Assembly: GCA_022842065.1 (NCBI GenBank)
Contig: JALHQH010000025.1
Coordinates: 105,471 to 169,470, forward strand
Length of the DNA: 64,000 nucleotides
DNA from: Caldilineaceae bacterium
Lineage (GTDB): Bacteria; Chloroflexota; Anaerolineae; Caldilineales; Caldilineaceae
Reading direction: 5' to 3'
The position numbers were made by a program, and so were the translations under genes. Below the pieces are notes generated by a model that was given only the letters and a program-made list of their open reading frames with translations, was not told where the DNA came from and searched no databases. Positions 46,844-56,557 of this stretch are shown here, in pieces (the first letter of the stretch is position 1; each line of letters opens with the position of its first letter).

Positions 46844-47971
46844 CTATAGCTCGTTCGCATAAGTAAGATAGCGCTGCTCTGGTTGGGCACCGCGCCGCAA
46901 CAAAAAGGGGAGACCAGTTGCGGTGGACAAGAAAGGTCCAACGGTCAAAGATTGCCACCCCTGCTGGCGCGCAGTCATGAGCACCTGTTGCCAGAGCAGC
47001 GTGCCAATGCCGCGCCCCTGCCAGGCCGGTAAGACCGCGCCATAGAGCAGTCGCCCAGCCGTAGCTCCGTGCCGACTACGCCATTGCAGCCAGAGCGCCC
47101 GCAGCGGATTCCGTCCACCACGGGCACACCGCACCGCACCAGCCAGATCAGCTTGTAAGACGACAAACCCAACCACCGTCCCCTCCGCCTCGGCCACCCA
47201 AACCGCACATGGCCAACGCTGTAGCCAACTTTGCAAAAATGCCACCTCGCTTGTATCCGGCGCGGGATAGTCACCGATGGCCTGACAGGCTATCTGCCAG
47301 AGCGGCAGCAGCGCAGACCATGGCTCATGTGCATGGAGTAGCCGCAGTTGCAGTGTTGGTAGTGAAATCGGGGTTTGCCCTGCTTGGTCGCCCCTCGCCG
47401 CCCTTGCCAACGGTAGGTACAAAAGGGTGGTCGCTTGCCACGCGTGTAGAGTACTCGCCATTAGTTCGGGCAGGTAGGGCGGATTGTAGGGGGTATGCAA
47501 CGGCGGTGTGACATGAAAGTAGTTCTCTAACACGCCACTTTGTAGCCACGGTGAAAGCCCCACCGGCCCCACCAGCCGATAGTACCCCTGATGAGCAGCC
47601 GCTTCTTGCGCCGCGCCCAATAGGCGATCCAGAGCTTCTTCATCATTGCTGCAACTTAACAAGGCCAAGTAGGCCGTGCCCTCAGTCTGACGCGGATCAA
47701 GCACAAGCACCGTAGCGGCGACTGGTTCTTCCCAGTAGGCACCGGTTAACCCACTGCCAGTCGTACGATTGGGCAGCGCTTCCAAATAGATCGGTAGGAT
47801 CGTGGTGCGGGCCAGATGGGGTACGGCCTGTTTACCAAGTGCAGCGCGTAAGGCTGGGTATGAGGGCGGCACCCAACGGCGATCATGCGCCTGCAACTGC
47901 CACCATTTGTGGACAAAAGTACGTTGGTCCCACCAACTGTCAGCCCGATAAGTCCGATAGTTAAAATACAT
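46844..47971 (-). CDS. GNAT-family N-acetyltransferase
   Basis: A 375-residue protein. The C-terminal half carries a GNAT domain: VWVAEAEGTVVGFVVLQADL, then GAVLPAWQGRGIGTLLWQQ (the acetyl-CoA loop Q-x2-GxG) and ATGLPFLLRRGAQPEQRYL. The N-terminal half (YRTYRADSWWDQRTFVHKWW and VGPVGLSPWLQSG) resembles proteins of unknown function often fused to GNAT. Its substrate is unknown. It faces the origin region and is convergent with the DUF3048 gene, with seven bases between stops. Confidence 0.88.
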   Translation of the reverse strand: MYFNYRTYRADSWWDQRTFVHKWWQLQAHDRRWVPPSYPALRAALGKQAVPHLARTTILPIYLEALPNRTTGSGLTGAYWEEPVAATVLVLDPRQTEGTAYLALLSCSNDEEALDRLLGAAQEAAAHQGYYRLVGPVGLSPWLQSGVLENYFHVTPPLHTPYNPPYLPELMASTLHAWQATTLLYLPLARAARGDQAGQTPISLPTLQLRLLHAHEPWSALLPLWQIACQAIGDYPAPDTSEVAFLQSWLQRWPCAVWVAEAEGTVVGFVVLQADLAGAVRCARGGRNPLRALWLQWRSRHGATAGRLLYGAVLPAWQGRGIGTLLWQQVLMTARQQGWQSLTVGPFLSTATGLPFLLRRGAQPEQRYLTYANEL

Positions 47972-49036
47972 GGCAATCTTTCAAGCAATTTTTGCAGCAA
48001 TTAAATAATATCAACAATAATAATCGACAATTCTACAAACTAACTATTTAAGAGGATGAAATAGCTTGAAAGTCAAAGCATAATCAGCCATTAATCCATT
48101 ATTAACAAGCACGCTTTAACTTTCCCCAACTGGGGATAACTCTGGGGATAAGTGGTGTTGACTAGGGAAAACTTAGAATAAGCGATGTGGAGAAAAATTG
48201 TAGCTTCAGCAAACACTGGCTGAGAAAATCGCTTTTACCTTAAAGATATTGCGAGTTTTTAATGATGGTAGAACTCCTATCTAGGTTGTATAAAATTTTA
48301 CACTTCTACATTTTGTGTAGAACAGGTGTTCATTTCGTCTATACCTCATACTTTGGCTATAAAATGATTGTTGATACTCATCTGATAACCTTGGCAGAAT
48401 CTCAGAATTTTGTTACACTAGGTAGACACGATCTTGTTGTCGTTTTCTCAACGATTTTTGTATGTTTAGTATCGTTTTGCCAGCAAGCATCAATCCTAGT
48501 GTTATAAAGTAGATTAAGCATATCTGCATATACCAACGGCTACGGCTGTTGTCAAGTAAGCGAAAACGACGCAAGAGTATTTAAAAAACGACTCGTTTTC
48601 GCACTTTTTATTGATTAACGTTGCAACAGTAAAAACAAGAGCCACGGACGGCATAACAGCGCACATCAACAAAATAGAAACTTAGTTTTTCGTCCACCGA
48701 CGATGCAGTAAACAATTAGTAATTATTTGCATTTGTAGCATTGCGCCGCGCGTTGTTACTCCGTGTCAGCAAACGCTCTTCGTCCTCATCACCTCGGATG
48801 ACTATTCATCATCCACTCCTCTATCAGCCTAGAGGAAAGCTGATCGAAGGCTGACCTAGTTAGTACAAGTGACCTACTATAAACGCGCCTGTCAAGCGTA
48901 TTACTTTGGCGCGCTTTGTCATCGCTCAAGCGAACTACATTGGCGAGCAATCATCCACTCGTCAATTTTATCATAGCACAGTATTGGCATCAGTGGCTTA
49001 CCCCACCCTTTGGTCCAATACTAGGAGGGGAAATTT
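47972..49036. other. Gene-free AT-rich region before dnaA, candidate replication origin
   Basis: No credible gene in 1065 bases. DnaA-box-like sites TGGGGATAA (48131-48139 and 48143-48151) and TGTGGAGAA (48186-48194), each one mismatch from TGTGGATAA, cluster beside AT-rich stretches at 48000-48120 and 48240-48420. GCGAAAACGA (48560-48569) pairs with TCGTTTTCGC (48593-48602) followed by ACTTTTTA, a terminator-like hairpin. The dnaA ribosome site AGGAGGGG is at about 49022. A short frame at 48262-48507 has no protein-like features. Confidence 0.6.
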
Positions 49037-50770
49037 GTGAACCAGTCGTCGCAGCAAAGAGCGCTTGCGCATACCTTCCATCATGCTTCGGGGCATGCGC
49101 CGGGTAGCAACAGCTCAGTCTCACAACAAAATTTATCCACACACGAAGAAATTTATGCGGGAAAGCGAGGTGAAACCAGCGAAGAAAGTAATTTATCAAC
49201 CATGGATCAAAAGCCACACTTTGCGGCACCACTTTTCGCGACAGAAGACTTGAATATCGTGGATGAAGTGTTGACAGAGGGCCGAATTGACCCCCATGCG
49301 ATCTGGCAGATGTTACTCGGCGAGCTCGCGTTACAAATGCCTTCGGCGACCTTTAATACTTGGGTACGCGATACTTGGGTTATTGGCTATGAAGATGGCG
49401 AATTTATCATTGGCCTGCCCAATGCTTATGCTCGCGACTGGTTGGAAAATCGACTGCGCAACAAGATTAAGCGTGCCCTTAGCAGCTTGATCCATCGTTC
49501 GGTGCAGGTACATTTTCGCGTCTGTCCACGCCAGGTTAGCGATTCACCCAACGCGCTGCCAACGCCCTTTGACCAGTTAGCGGCAGAAGAGCCAACAGCG
49601 GTACAATCAGCCCCGTTTAGCGCAGCCGCGCTGACCAGTACACCGAGCGTTAAAGTCGCCCCTCCCCCGCAAGTACCGGAGGTAAGATCAATGCCAACCC
49701 AGGGTGGTCATGAAGCGGCGAATATTTATGACAATGTGCCACCAACTGGCAAAATTCCGCTAAATGTCCATTACACCTTTGAATCTTTTGTCGTGGGTAG
49801 TCATAATAAATTGGCCCATGCCGCGGCCGAAGCCATTGCCGAGCGACCGGGGCAGAGCTTTAACCCGCTCTTTGTCTATGGCGGTGTTGGTTTGGGCAAG
49901 ACGCATCTACTGCATGCGGTTGGGCACCGGGCCAAACAACTTGGTTACCAAATGCTCTATGTCTCGTCAGAACAATTTACAAATGAGCTGATTGGTGCCA
50001 TCCGCAGCCAGAGCACAGAAGAATTTCGCAGCAAGTACCGGCGAGTAGATGTGCTCCTGATCGATGATATTCAATTTATTAGTGGCAAAGAGAGCACCCA
50101 AGAGGAATTCTTCCACACTTTTAACCACCTGCACGCCAGCGGGCGCCAAGTGGTGCTGAGCAGCGACCGCCCACCAAAAATGTTGGCAACGCTTGATGAC
50201 CGCCTCCGCAGTCGCTTTGAAGGCGGTTTACAGACCGATATTGCCCAGCCTGACTTTGAAACGCGGGTGGCGATTCTGCAATCAAAAGCCAATCGCATGG
50301 GGGCAGCCGTTGATCAAAGTGTGTTGATGATGGTGGCCGAACGGGTCGATAGCAATATTCGTGAATTGGAGGGCGCACTCAACCGGCTGATTATTCAAGC
50401 CAGGTTGATGAATAGTTCCTTAACCATTCAACTAGCAACCACGATTCTCAACAATCTAGCCCCAGAGCGGAGTGCCTGTGCCCCCGGAATCTTAATCCGA
50501 ATCGTGACTGAGCACTTCCAGTTAGCAAGTGACGACCTTTGTGGCCGCAAGCGCACAAAAGAGATCGCCAATGCGCGGCAAATTGCCATGTTTTTACTGC
50601 GCGAAGAGCATGGTCTTTCGCTGCCGGCGATTGGTGAATTACTCGGTGGACGCGATCACAGCACCATACGCTATGGCATTGAAAAAGTTACCACTGATCT
50701 GGCCGACGATGAAAGTCTGCGCCAAACGATCACCGCACTGCGTGATAAAGTTTATTTACCCTTTATGTAA
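49037..50770 (+). CDS. dnaA: Chromosomal replication initiator DnaA
   Basis: A 577-residue initiator that binds DnaA boxes and opens the origin. Domain I (AIWQMLLGELALQMPSATFN) starts only at about 85, because the N-terminus carries some 55 extra residues rich in Ser, Gln and His. The AAA part has GGVGLGKTHLLHAVG (Lys288), LLIDDIQFISGKEST and the C-terminal DNA-binding RDHSTIRYGIEKV. I keep the GTG at 49037 because AGGAGGGG lies seven bases upstream; a start at the ATG 49202 would drop the extension. dnaN does not follow; recA does. Confidence 0.96.
   Translation: MNQSSQQRALAHTFHHASGHAPGSNSSVSQQNLSTHEEIYAGKRGETSEESNLSTMDQKPHFAAPLFATEDLNIVDEVLTEGRIDPHAIWQMLLGELALQMPSATFNTWVRDTWVIGYEDGEFIIGLPNAYARDWLENRLRNKIKRALSSLIHRSVQVHFRVCPRQVSDSPNALPTPFDQLAAEEPTAVQSAPFSAAALTSTPSVKVAPPPQVPEVRSMPTQGGHEAANIYDNVPPTGKIPLNVHYTFESFVVGSHNKLAHAAAEAIAERPGQSFNPLFVYGGVGLGKTHLLHAVGHRAKQLGYQMLYVSSEQFTNELIGAIRSQSTEEFRSKYRRVDVLLIDDIQFISGKESTQEEFFHTFNHLHASGRQVVLSSDRPPKMLATLDDRLRSRFEGGLQTDIAQPDFETRVAILQSKANRMGAAVDQSVLMMVAERVDSNIRELEGALNRLIIQARLMNSSLTIQLATTILNNLAPERSACAPGILIRIVTEHFQLASDDLCGRKRTKEIANARQIAMFLLREEHGLSLPAIGELLGGRDHSTIRYGIEKVTTDLADDESLRQTITALRDKVYLPFM
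49133..49141 (+). promoter_or_regulatory. Perfect DnaA box inside the dnaA coding sequence
   Basis: TTATCCACA, an exact consensus site, lies in codons 33-35 of dnaA. A near match, TTATCAACC, is at 49193-49201. The site may allow autoregulation or be part of the origin, which would then extend into the gene. Confidence 0.75.
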
Positions 50771-50804
50771 CTGATCGTGAACAAGCTGCAATCATCCTAT
50801 TTGT

Positions 50805-50848
50805 AAACTAAAGCGACTTAGCCGTAGCGGCAAGTCGCTTTAGTTTTC
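50805..50848 (+). terminator. Rho-independent terminator after dnaA
   Basis: AAACTAAAGCGACTT (50805-50819) pairs perfectly with 50832-50846; GCCG and CGGC inside extend the stem, with TAG loop and T-rich end. Strong on the plus strand. Confidence 0.9.
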
Positions 50849-51262
50849 GTGCCTGTGCCAGTAGCTGCGCAGTGCGCACCTCAACTTTTTCTGCTTTGGT
50901 AAAGCATTCTCCCATAACGAATCGTACCACGTAAATATGTTTGCATTATTAATCCAACTACAGTACACTATATAGTACCGAATGACTATAACAATTGGCG
51001 ACTTCTGCTTAAAATAGGCAATTGCTCTAATCGAGTAGTCAGTGCGTAGTGCCAATTGTGCAGTAGGTCTAACGAAAGTGCATCTGTTTAAAAACGATAA
51101 TTTCGTAATGCAAGGCAGTAAACAAAAGTTATCGTTGCCAACACATTTGCAGTTTTCGATCAATTTGTGGATTCAGTCATTTCACAGCGTAAATATTGCA
51201 TTGGACGGTAGTTGTCACGAAGGCCGTAATGATCTAGTCTAAAAGCTGGCCCGGAGTGCAGT
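50849..51262. other. 414-base gap before recA
   Basis: No credible gene. The recA start at 51263 is preceded by a short leader with no clear -10/-35 pair; a TATATAG string lies near 50971. I saw no obvious LexA-type palindrome by eye, though the operator of this phylum may differ. Nothing else is recognised. Confidence 0.5.
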
Positions 51263-52336
51263 ATGAGTAGAGATGGTCGTCAGAAAGCGCTCGAAACTAC
51301 GCTGGCTGGCCTTAGTAAACGGTATGGGGAAGGTGTTGTCATTAAGTTGGGCGAAACAACGCGGCTTAATGTAGAAACCATCCCCAGCGGTAGTCTCAGC
51401 CTCGATATTGCACTTGGTGTTGGCGGATTTCCCCGTGGCCGCATCATTGAAATTTATGGTCCAGAAAGTTCGGGCAAAACCACACTCTGTTTACATGTCA
51501 TTGCCCAAGCGCAAAAGCGCGGCGGCATCTGTGGCTTTATCGATGTTGAACATGCGCTCGATCCCACTTATGCGCAACGTATCGGCGTTGATGTGGAGAG
51601 CCTGTATGTTAGTCAACCTGATACAGGTGAGCAAGCACTGGAAATCGTTGATGCCTTGGTGCGTTCCGGCGCAATGGATGTCATCGTCGTTGATAGTGTT
51701 GCCGCCCTTGTACCCCGTGCCGAGCTAGAAGGCGACATGGGTGATAGCCATGTTGGCCTACATGCCAGACTGATGAGCCAGGCCCTACGCAAGTTGACAG
51801 GCGCAGTAAAATCCAGCGGCACCTGCATGATCTTTACGAATCAGTTACGTCAGAAGATCGGCGTAATGTTTGGCAATCCCGAAACAACCACGGGTGGGCT
51901 TGCCCTTAAATTTTATGCTAGTATTCGCCTGGATGTACGACGCGTCGAGTCAATTAAGCAAGGCAACGAAGTAATCGGCAATCGTACACGAGTCACTGTT
52001 CGCAAGAACAAGGTCGCTTCGCCCTTCCGGGTAGCAGAATTTGATATTATGTTCAATGAAGGGATTAGTACACTGGGTGATCTGATCGATCTGGGTGTGG
52101 ACTATGACATTCTGGCCAAGCGTGGTGCATATATCCGCTACCGGGACGAAATGATCGGTCAGGGGCGCGAAGCAAGTAAAGAGTTTCTGCGCACCAATCC
52201 GGCCATGGCCGCCGAAATTGAACAGATGGTGCGTGCAAAAGCTGGATTGCTCGGCGCAGCCGCGGAAATGTCCGCGAATGGGGTATCGCTAGCCGCCGAT
52301 GAAGTAGACAGCAACGACCTGGCACTAGAGGTTTAG
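51263..52336 (+). CDS. recA: Recombinase RecA
   Basis: A 357-residue RecA, which forms filaments on single-stranded DNA for repair and recombination. Walker A is GPESSGKTT with Lys72, and other signatures are [33 protein letters not shown] and [19 protein letters not shown], then [17 protein letters not shown]. It is full length, with a short acidic C-terminal tail. The start codon is ATG. It is monocistronic by layout, with a terminator about 220 bases after its stop. Confidence 0.97.
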   Translation: MSRDGRQKALETTLAGLSKRYGEGVVIKLGETTRLNVETIPSGSLSLDIALGVGGFPRGRIIEIYGPESSGKTTLCLHVIAQAQKRGGICGFIDVEHALDPTYAQRIGVDVESLYVSQPDTGEQALEIVDALVRSGAMDVIVVDSVAALVPRAELEGDMGDSHVGLHARLMSQALRKLTGAVKSSGTCMIFTNQLRQKIGVMFGNPETTTGGLALKFYASIRLDVRRVESIKQGNEVIGNRTRVTVRKNKVASPFRVAEFDIMFNEGISTLGDLIDLGVDYDILAKRGAYIRYRDEMIGQGREASKEFLRTNPAMAAEIEQMVRAKAGLLGAAAEMSANGVSLAADEVDSNDLALEV

Positions 52337-52554
52337 ACCCTCTGCGTCCGACACAAGCGACCTGCTCCAATGCAGTACCTGATGAGTATATTGGCAGCGT
52401 ACTCATCTTCATCACATAGGTGTTGTTCTCTACCGGACGCTCCCTCACATTGCCCTGGCCTATCGCCCTGGCACAAAGCACATCCTGCTACGCCAGAACT
52501 GGCCAAGCAGCTAGCTAACTGTGAACGGATCTTGTGGAGAGGTACCCCTGTTGT

Positions 52555-52584
52555 GCGCTGTGGCCAGAGCTACAGCGCTTTTTT
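52555..52584 (+). terminator. Rho-independent terminator downstream of recA
   Basis: GCGCTGTGGC (52555-52564) pairs with GCTACAGCGC (52569-52578, one G-U), loop CAGA, then six T. The 477-base gap 52337-52813 holds no credible gene; the rest of it is unremarkable, apart from AAAGGA at 52801, the ribosome site of rny. Confidence 0.88.
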
Positions 52585-52813
52585 ATACCTTTCGTAAGTT
52601 GGTTTCATTCGCAAGATCTATCATCGATCCGACTTACACAACCCGAAAATGCCAAAGCATTCATTAGATTGCAATCACCTACATAACGGCGGGCTTGGCC
52701 ACACGCCCAGCACAATGTAACAACCCGGTTCAATTGATTGCAGATAGTCAATCGACGCTCGCATCAGCACAGTTGTGGTAAGTCTTCATTCATGTGCACT
52801 AAAGGATCTATCT

Positions 52814-54385
52814 ATGGAAATCGGTATCTGGTTAGCCATCGTACTAATCCTGCTATTTGCAGTGATTAGCGCCGGGGCAGCCGCTTTTTTCTCATTCCAA
52901 CGAGGACAACAGGAAGGCGTTCGAACTGAACAAGCACGTCAGGCTGAACTCAAACAGACCGCAGAAGAACAAGCCGCGCGCATTATCAAAGATGCAGAAA
53001 CCGAAGTAAAACAGTTACGGCTGGTCTATAAAGAAGAAGAAGTCCAGAAACGTAACGAAATCGAAGCCGAACAGACCAAACGGCGCAAGGATCTAGAACG
53101 CATTGAAGAACGGCTGCAAAATCGACTAGACAGCGCCGAGCGCCGCCTAGAGCAGATCGAAAGCCGCGAGCGCAAACTTAACCAACGCGAAGGCAAACTT
53201 GACCAGCGCCAGGCAAAACTCGCCGGCTTGGAAGAGGAGCGCATGGTCGAGTTACAGCGGATTGCCCAAATGAGTCAAGAAGAGGCCCGCCAAACCCTCT
53301 TAACGACTGTGGAGCAGAACACACGCCACGAGATGGCACGCACAATTCGCGAAGTAGAAGCCGAGGTCGCCGACGAAGCTGACCGCCGCGCCCGCAGTAT
53401 TATCACGATGGCGATTGAACGGCTGGCCAGTGAGCACATCTCCGAATATGCCGTCAGCAGTGTTGATTTGCCCTCAGATGAGATGAAGGGGCGCATTATT
53501 GGCCGCCAAGGGCGCAATATTCGGGCGATTGAACAGGCCCTTGGCGTTGATCTGATTGTGGACGATACGCCGGAAGCGATCATCATTAGCAGTTTTGATC
53601 CCATTCGCCGCGAAGTAGCCCGGATGACGCTCAGCAAGCTCATTACCGATGGTCGCATTCATCCGGCCCGGATTGAAAAGGAAGTGGAGAAGGCCCAGCA
53701 AGAGATCGACCGCATGGTGATGGAAGCAGGTGAGTATGCCATGATCGAAACGGGGGTCCAAGGGTTACACCGTGAGATCCAGCGCATCCTGGGCCGCCTT
53801 AAATTTCGCACCAGCTATGGCCAGAATCAACTCTACCATGCCATTGAAACAGCGCACCTGGCCGGAATGATCGCCGAAGAATTACACGCCAATGTCGGGG
53901 TCGCCCGCTTAGGTGGCTTACTTCACGATTTGGGCAAAGCCGTTAGCCACGAAATTGACGGCCCCCATGCCATTGTCGGCGCGGAGATCGCCAAGCGCTA
54001 TGGGGTCAATGAGATCGTGGTCAACTGTATTGCCAGCCATCATGGCGAAGTCGAGCCACAGTCAATCGAAGCCGTTATTGTGGCCGCAGCGGATGCAATT
54101 AGTGGGGCACGGCCAGGCGCACGCCGCGAAAGTCTAGAAACCTACATCAAACGTGTGACCGCGCTTGAAGAGATCGGCAACAGCTTTACAGGTGTCAGCC
54201 AGACCTTTGCCATCCAGGCCGGCCGTGAAATTCGGGTGCTGGTACGTCCAGAAGAGGTCGATGACCTGACCGCAATCACGATCAGTAAAGAGATCGCCAA
54301 GAAGATTGAAGATAATTTGCAGTATCCTGGTCAGATCCGTGTTACCGTGATCCGGGAAACACGCGCAGTCGAGCATGCCAAGTAA
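52814..54385 (+). CDS. rny: Ribonuclease Y
   Basis: A 523-residue endoribonuclease that starts decay of many mRNAs. It has an N-terminal membrane helix (WLAIVLILLFAVISAGAAA), a long charged coiled coil (about 30-190), a KH domain with RIIGRQGRNIRAIEQALGVD, and the HD catalytic domain with LLHDLGKAVSHEIDGPH (His371, Asp372). AAAGGA lies seven bases before the ATG at 52814. In Bacillus it works with the RicT/RicA/RicF complex; a ricT homologue lies 1 kb away on the opposite strand, with spoVS in between. Confidence 0.97.
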   Translation: MEIGIWLAIVLILLFAVISAGAAAFFSFQRGQQEGVRTEQARQAELKQTAEEQAARIIKDAETEVKQLRLVYKEEEVQKRNEIEAEQTKRRKDLERIEERLQNRLDSAERRLEQIESRERKLNQREGKLDQRQAKLAGLEEERMVELQRIAQMSQEEARQTLLTTVEQNTRHEMARTIREVEAEVADEADRRARSIITMAIERLASEHISEYAVSSVDLPSDEMKGRIIGRQGRNIRAIEQALGVDLIVDDTPEAIIISSFDPIRREVARMTLSKLITDGRIHPARIEKEVEKAQQEIDRMVMEAGEYAMIETGVQGLHREIQRILGRLKFRTSYGQNQLYHAIETAHLAGMIAEELHANVGVARLGGLLHDLGKAVSHEIDGPHAIVGAEIAKRYGVNEIVVNCIASHHGEVEPQSIEAVIVAAADAISGARPGARRESLETYIKRVTALEEIGNSFTGVSQTFAIQAGREIRVLVRPEEVDDLTAITISKEIAKKIEDNLQYPGQIRVTVIRETRAVEHAK

Positions 54386-54463
54386 GTGTTAAGCGATCGC
54401 AGTCGCGCAGTTGGTGGGGAAATAGCTTCTCATTACTGCGCGATATTATCGACTAAGCAGCAG

Positions 54464-54501
54464 AAAATAACCGCCCAAGTGACCTTGGGCGGTTATTTTT
54501 T
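54464..54501 (+). terminator. Rho-independent terminator after rny
   Basis: A perfect 16-bp stem (54464-54479 with 54484-54499), TGAC loop, and T-run. Located about 80 bases past the rny stop. Confidence 0.92.
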
Positions 54502-54520
54502 ATATAATAATCAGTAGCCT

Positions 54521-54562
54521 GCAAATCCCCGGCCGGATCTGGCGATCCAGCCGGGGATTTGC
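54521..54562. repeat. Long hairpin 20 bases after the rny terminator
   Basis: GCAAATCCCCGGC (54521-54533) pairs with GCCGGGGATTTGC (54550-54562), and GGATC/GATCC extend it inside after one mismatch, with TGGC loop. Its purpose is unknown; it may be a dispersed palindrome. Confidence 0.75.
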
Positions 54563-54984
54563 GGGTACCCCCTGAGTGCCCCGTAGAACAGTGGCTGCGA
54601 TCTACTGATAATTGCGAAGGTGAGGCATGTGGCGCAGTTCACGATTTTATTTTTGCCAGAAATAAATATAGCAAAAATGTAAGTGACTTGTAAGGCTATT
54701 TTGTAAATAAATCAAGTATAATGCCATTACAGGGAACAGTGTAGCCAATCGGTTAAGAAATCCAAAAGAAGTTTGCAAGCTGTTTGTAAGCATCTTTCTC
54801 AATCAGAATGCGTCATAATAGTAGTAACCACTTTGCTAACGCTGAGTAATTACCCATATCCTTTACTTCACACATCCGTCAATGTACTTAGGAAAAGGTT
54901 ACGGCAACAAACAACCCCAGGCGCACTATCGACTCGTAAATAAGCTGGAATACGTCGAACTATGTTCTAAAGGAGGCAACTTTC
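54563..54984. other. 422-base gap before spoVS with a possible promoter
   Basis: No credible gene. TATAAT at 54717-54722 is a good -10 without an obvious -35; a weaker CATAAT lies near 54816. The spoVS ribosome site AAAGGAGG is at about 54970. The leader would be long if the first -10 is used. Confidence 0.5.
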
Positions 54985-55311
54985 ATGGCTGAGCTAATTC
55001 GAGTCTCTGCCCAATCACGATCAACCGCTGTTGCAGGTGCTATCGCTGGTGTTATGCGCGAACAAGACCATGCCGAAATGCAGGCTATTGGTGCAAGCGC
55101 AGTCAACCAGGCGATCAAAGCAGTGGCGATTGCCCGTGGTTATCTGGAGCAAGATGGCATTGATCTGGTAATCGTACCCACCTTTACCGAGGTCGATATC
55201 GAAGGCAATGAACGCACCGCGGTGCGTATCTCTGTCTATCGGCGTCCATCTTCGCTGAATATCTTGCCGATACTCAACGGCAATGGGGCGAAAAGCCTCG
55301 TCATGGCGTAA
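54985..55311 (+). CDS. spoVS: Stage V sporulation protein S family
   Basis: A 108-residue protein of the SpoVS family, Alba-like, usually 85-90 residues with a C-terminal addition here (SSLNILPILNGNGAKSLVMA). Its core is IRVSAQSRSTAVAGAIAGVM, ASAVNQAIKAVAIARGYL and the beta pair around VIVPTFTEVDIEG. In Bacillus it affects sporulation and septation; in non-sporulating lineages it is conserved and probably binds nucleic acid. AAAGGAGG precedes the ATG, a strong site. It lies between rny and ricT. Confidence 0.95.
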   Translation: MAELIRVSAQSRSTAVAGAIAGVMREQDHAEMQAIGASAVNQAIKAVAIARGYLEQDGIDLVIVPTFTEVDIEGNERTAVRISVYRRPSSLNILPILNGNGAKSLVMA

Positions 55312-55378
55312 GATCAGAGCGTAGGCCTTCGTCACCATAGTGCAATGCCTGGGTTGATTACTGATAATGCTCTATGAC

Positions 55379-55415
55379 AAAAAGGGATGAGGTCATGTGA
55401 CCTCATCCCTTTTTT
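55379..55415. terminator. Bidirectional terminator between spoVS and ricT
   Basis: A perfect 17-bp stem (55379-55395 with 55398-55414) rich in A on the left and T on the right, between convergent genes. Confidence 0.9.
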
Positions 55416-55453
55416 ACAGCATCCTTTTTTACAGCGATTCTGTAATTGCAACC

Positions 55454-56455
55454 TTAGCGCCGTCGCCGTCGCCGTTTCTCTGGGTTCTTATTCTCTGCTT
55501 CTGGCTTTTCTTCACTGCTGTCAGGTGTACGCTCTTTGCGTTGCGCAGCCGGTTGTTGGCGGGCAGCCCGTGCATTTGCATTATCCTGCTCGGCACCAGC
55601 CCGCCGTTTAACCGTACAGCCCCCACAGGTACTGCAACTGCCGCCACTGCTGCTCTTATTAGAGATTAGTTCACTAATCGGGAACTCGGCCATGGCATTG
55701 CTAGCCAGGAAAACGGTGACCGTTTCCTTGAGCGGGTGTAGATGGCGGACACGCCCTATCCCTTGTGGCGTAACCACTTCGGCCCCCAATTTGGGCATTT
55801 TCTTATTTTGCTCTTTATAGACTTCATCTTCATAGGATAGGCAACAGAGCAGACGCCCACAAACACCGCTAATCTCTTCCGGATTGAGTGGCAACTGCTG
55901 ATTTTTCGCCATCCGAATACTCACCGGTGTAAACTCACGCAGCCAACTCGTACAACAGAGTTGGCGGCCACACTTGCCCACACCGTCGAGCAATTTAGCC
56001 TCGTCACGGACACCGATTTGGCGCATTTCAATTCGCGTGCGAAAGATGCGCGCCAGTTCACGCACCAGTATCCGGAAATCGACCCGATTTTCCGAGGAAA
56101 AGTAGATCAACAGCCGACCACCGGTAAAGTTGTAATCACAGCGCACGATCTTAATATCAAGTGCTTGTTCGCGTGCCTTCTCCCGGCAAATTGCCAGCGC
56201 TTCTTGCTCCTTACGCGACCATAGATTTTTTTGCACCATATCCCAAGCCGAGGCGCGACGCATCACATTCTTCATTTCGCCGACAACTTCCTCGTCATGG
56301 ATCGTATGCGGTGGCTCAACGACCTGGGCCACTTCGGTCCCACTTGCTGTTTCCACGATCACAAAATCATCGCGCATTAGATCTAATACCCCATTTGCGC
56401 CAAAATGGTAAACCTTGGTTACAGCTTTAAATTGAATGCCAACAACGGTAGGCAT
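55454..56455 (-). CDS. ricT: PSP1-family protein RicT (YaaT)
   Basis: A 333-residue PSP1 protein. The core has VVGIQFKAVTKVYHFGANG, RCDYNFTGGRLLIYFSSENR and VDFRILVRELARIFRTRIEM. Cysteine clusters GKCGRQLCC and VCGRLLCC and the short CSTCGGC near 280 suit the Fe-S clusters known for the Y-complex in Bacillus. The final 50 residues are a basic, low-complexity tail ending in Arg repeats. RicT steers RNase Y to its targets, and rny is nearby. RicA and RicF homologues are not seen here. It overlaps no neighbour and is upstream of the spoVS terminator. Confidence 0.95.
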   Translation of the reverse strand: MPTVVGIQFKAVTKVYHFGANGVLDLMRDDFVIVETASGTEVAQVVEPPHTIHDEEVVGEMKNVMRRASAWDMVQKNLWSRKEQEALAICREKAREQALDIKIVRCDYNFTGGRLLIYFSSENRVDFRILVRELARIFRTRIEMRQIGVRDEAKLLDGVGKCGRQLCCTSWLREFTPVSIRMAKNQQLPLNPEEISGVCGRLLCCLSYEDEVYKEQNKKMPKLGAEVVTPQGIGRVRHLHPLKETVTVFLASNAMAEFPISELISNKSSSGGSCSTCGGCTVKRRAGAEQDNANARAARQQPAAQRKERTPDSSEEKPEAENKNPEKRRRRRR

Positions 56456-56557
56456 GGATTTGTCACTCCCTGCTTCTTCATCTTCTAACGATATTGCCGA
56501 ATTCGCTACAGCGATAGTACTGCCTCAGGCCCAACAAAGTGAGGGTACTTACTAACT

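Noticed and set aside
48262..48507. 81-codon open frame in the gap before dnaA
   Set aside because: No ribosome site, mixed hydrophobic content without a clear pattern and AT-rich flanks; it lies in the likely origin, so it is treated as noncoding.
50849..51262. LexA operator ahead of recA
   Set aside because: No palindrome matching a known bacterial SOS box was found by eye, and the operator of this lineage may differ.
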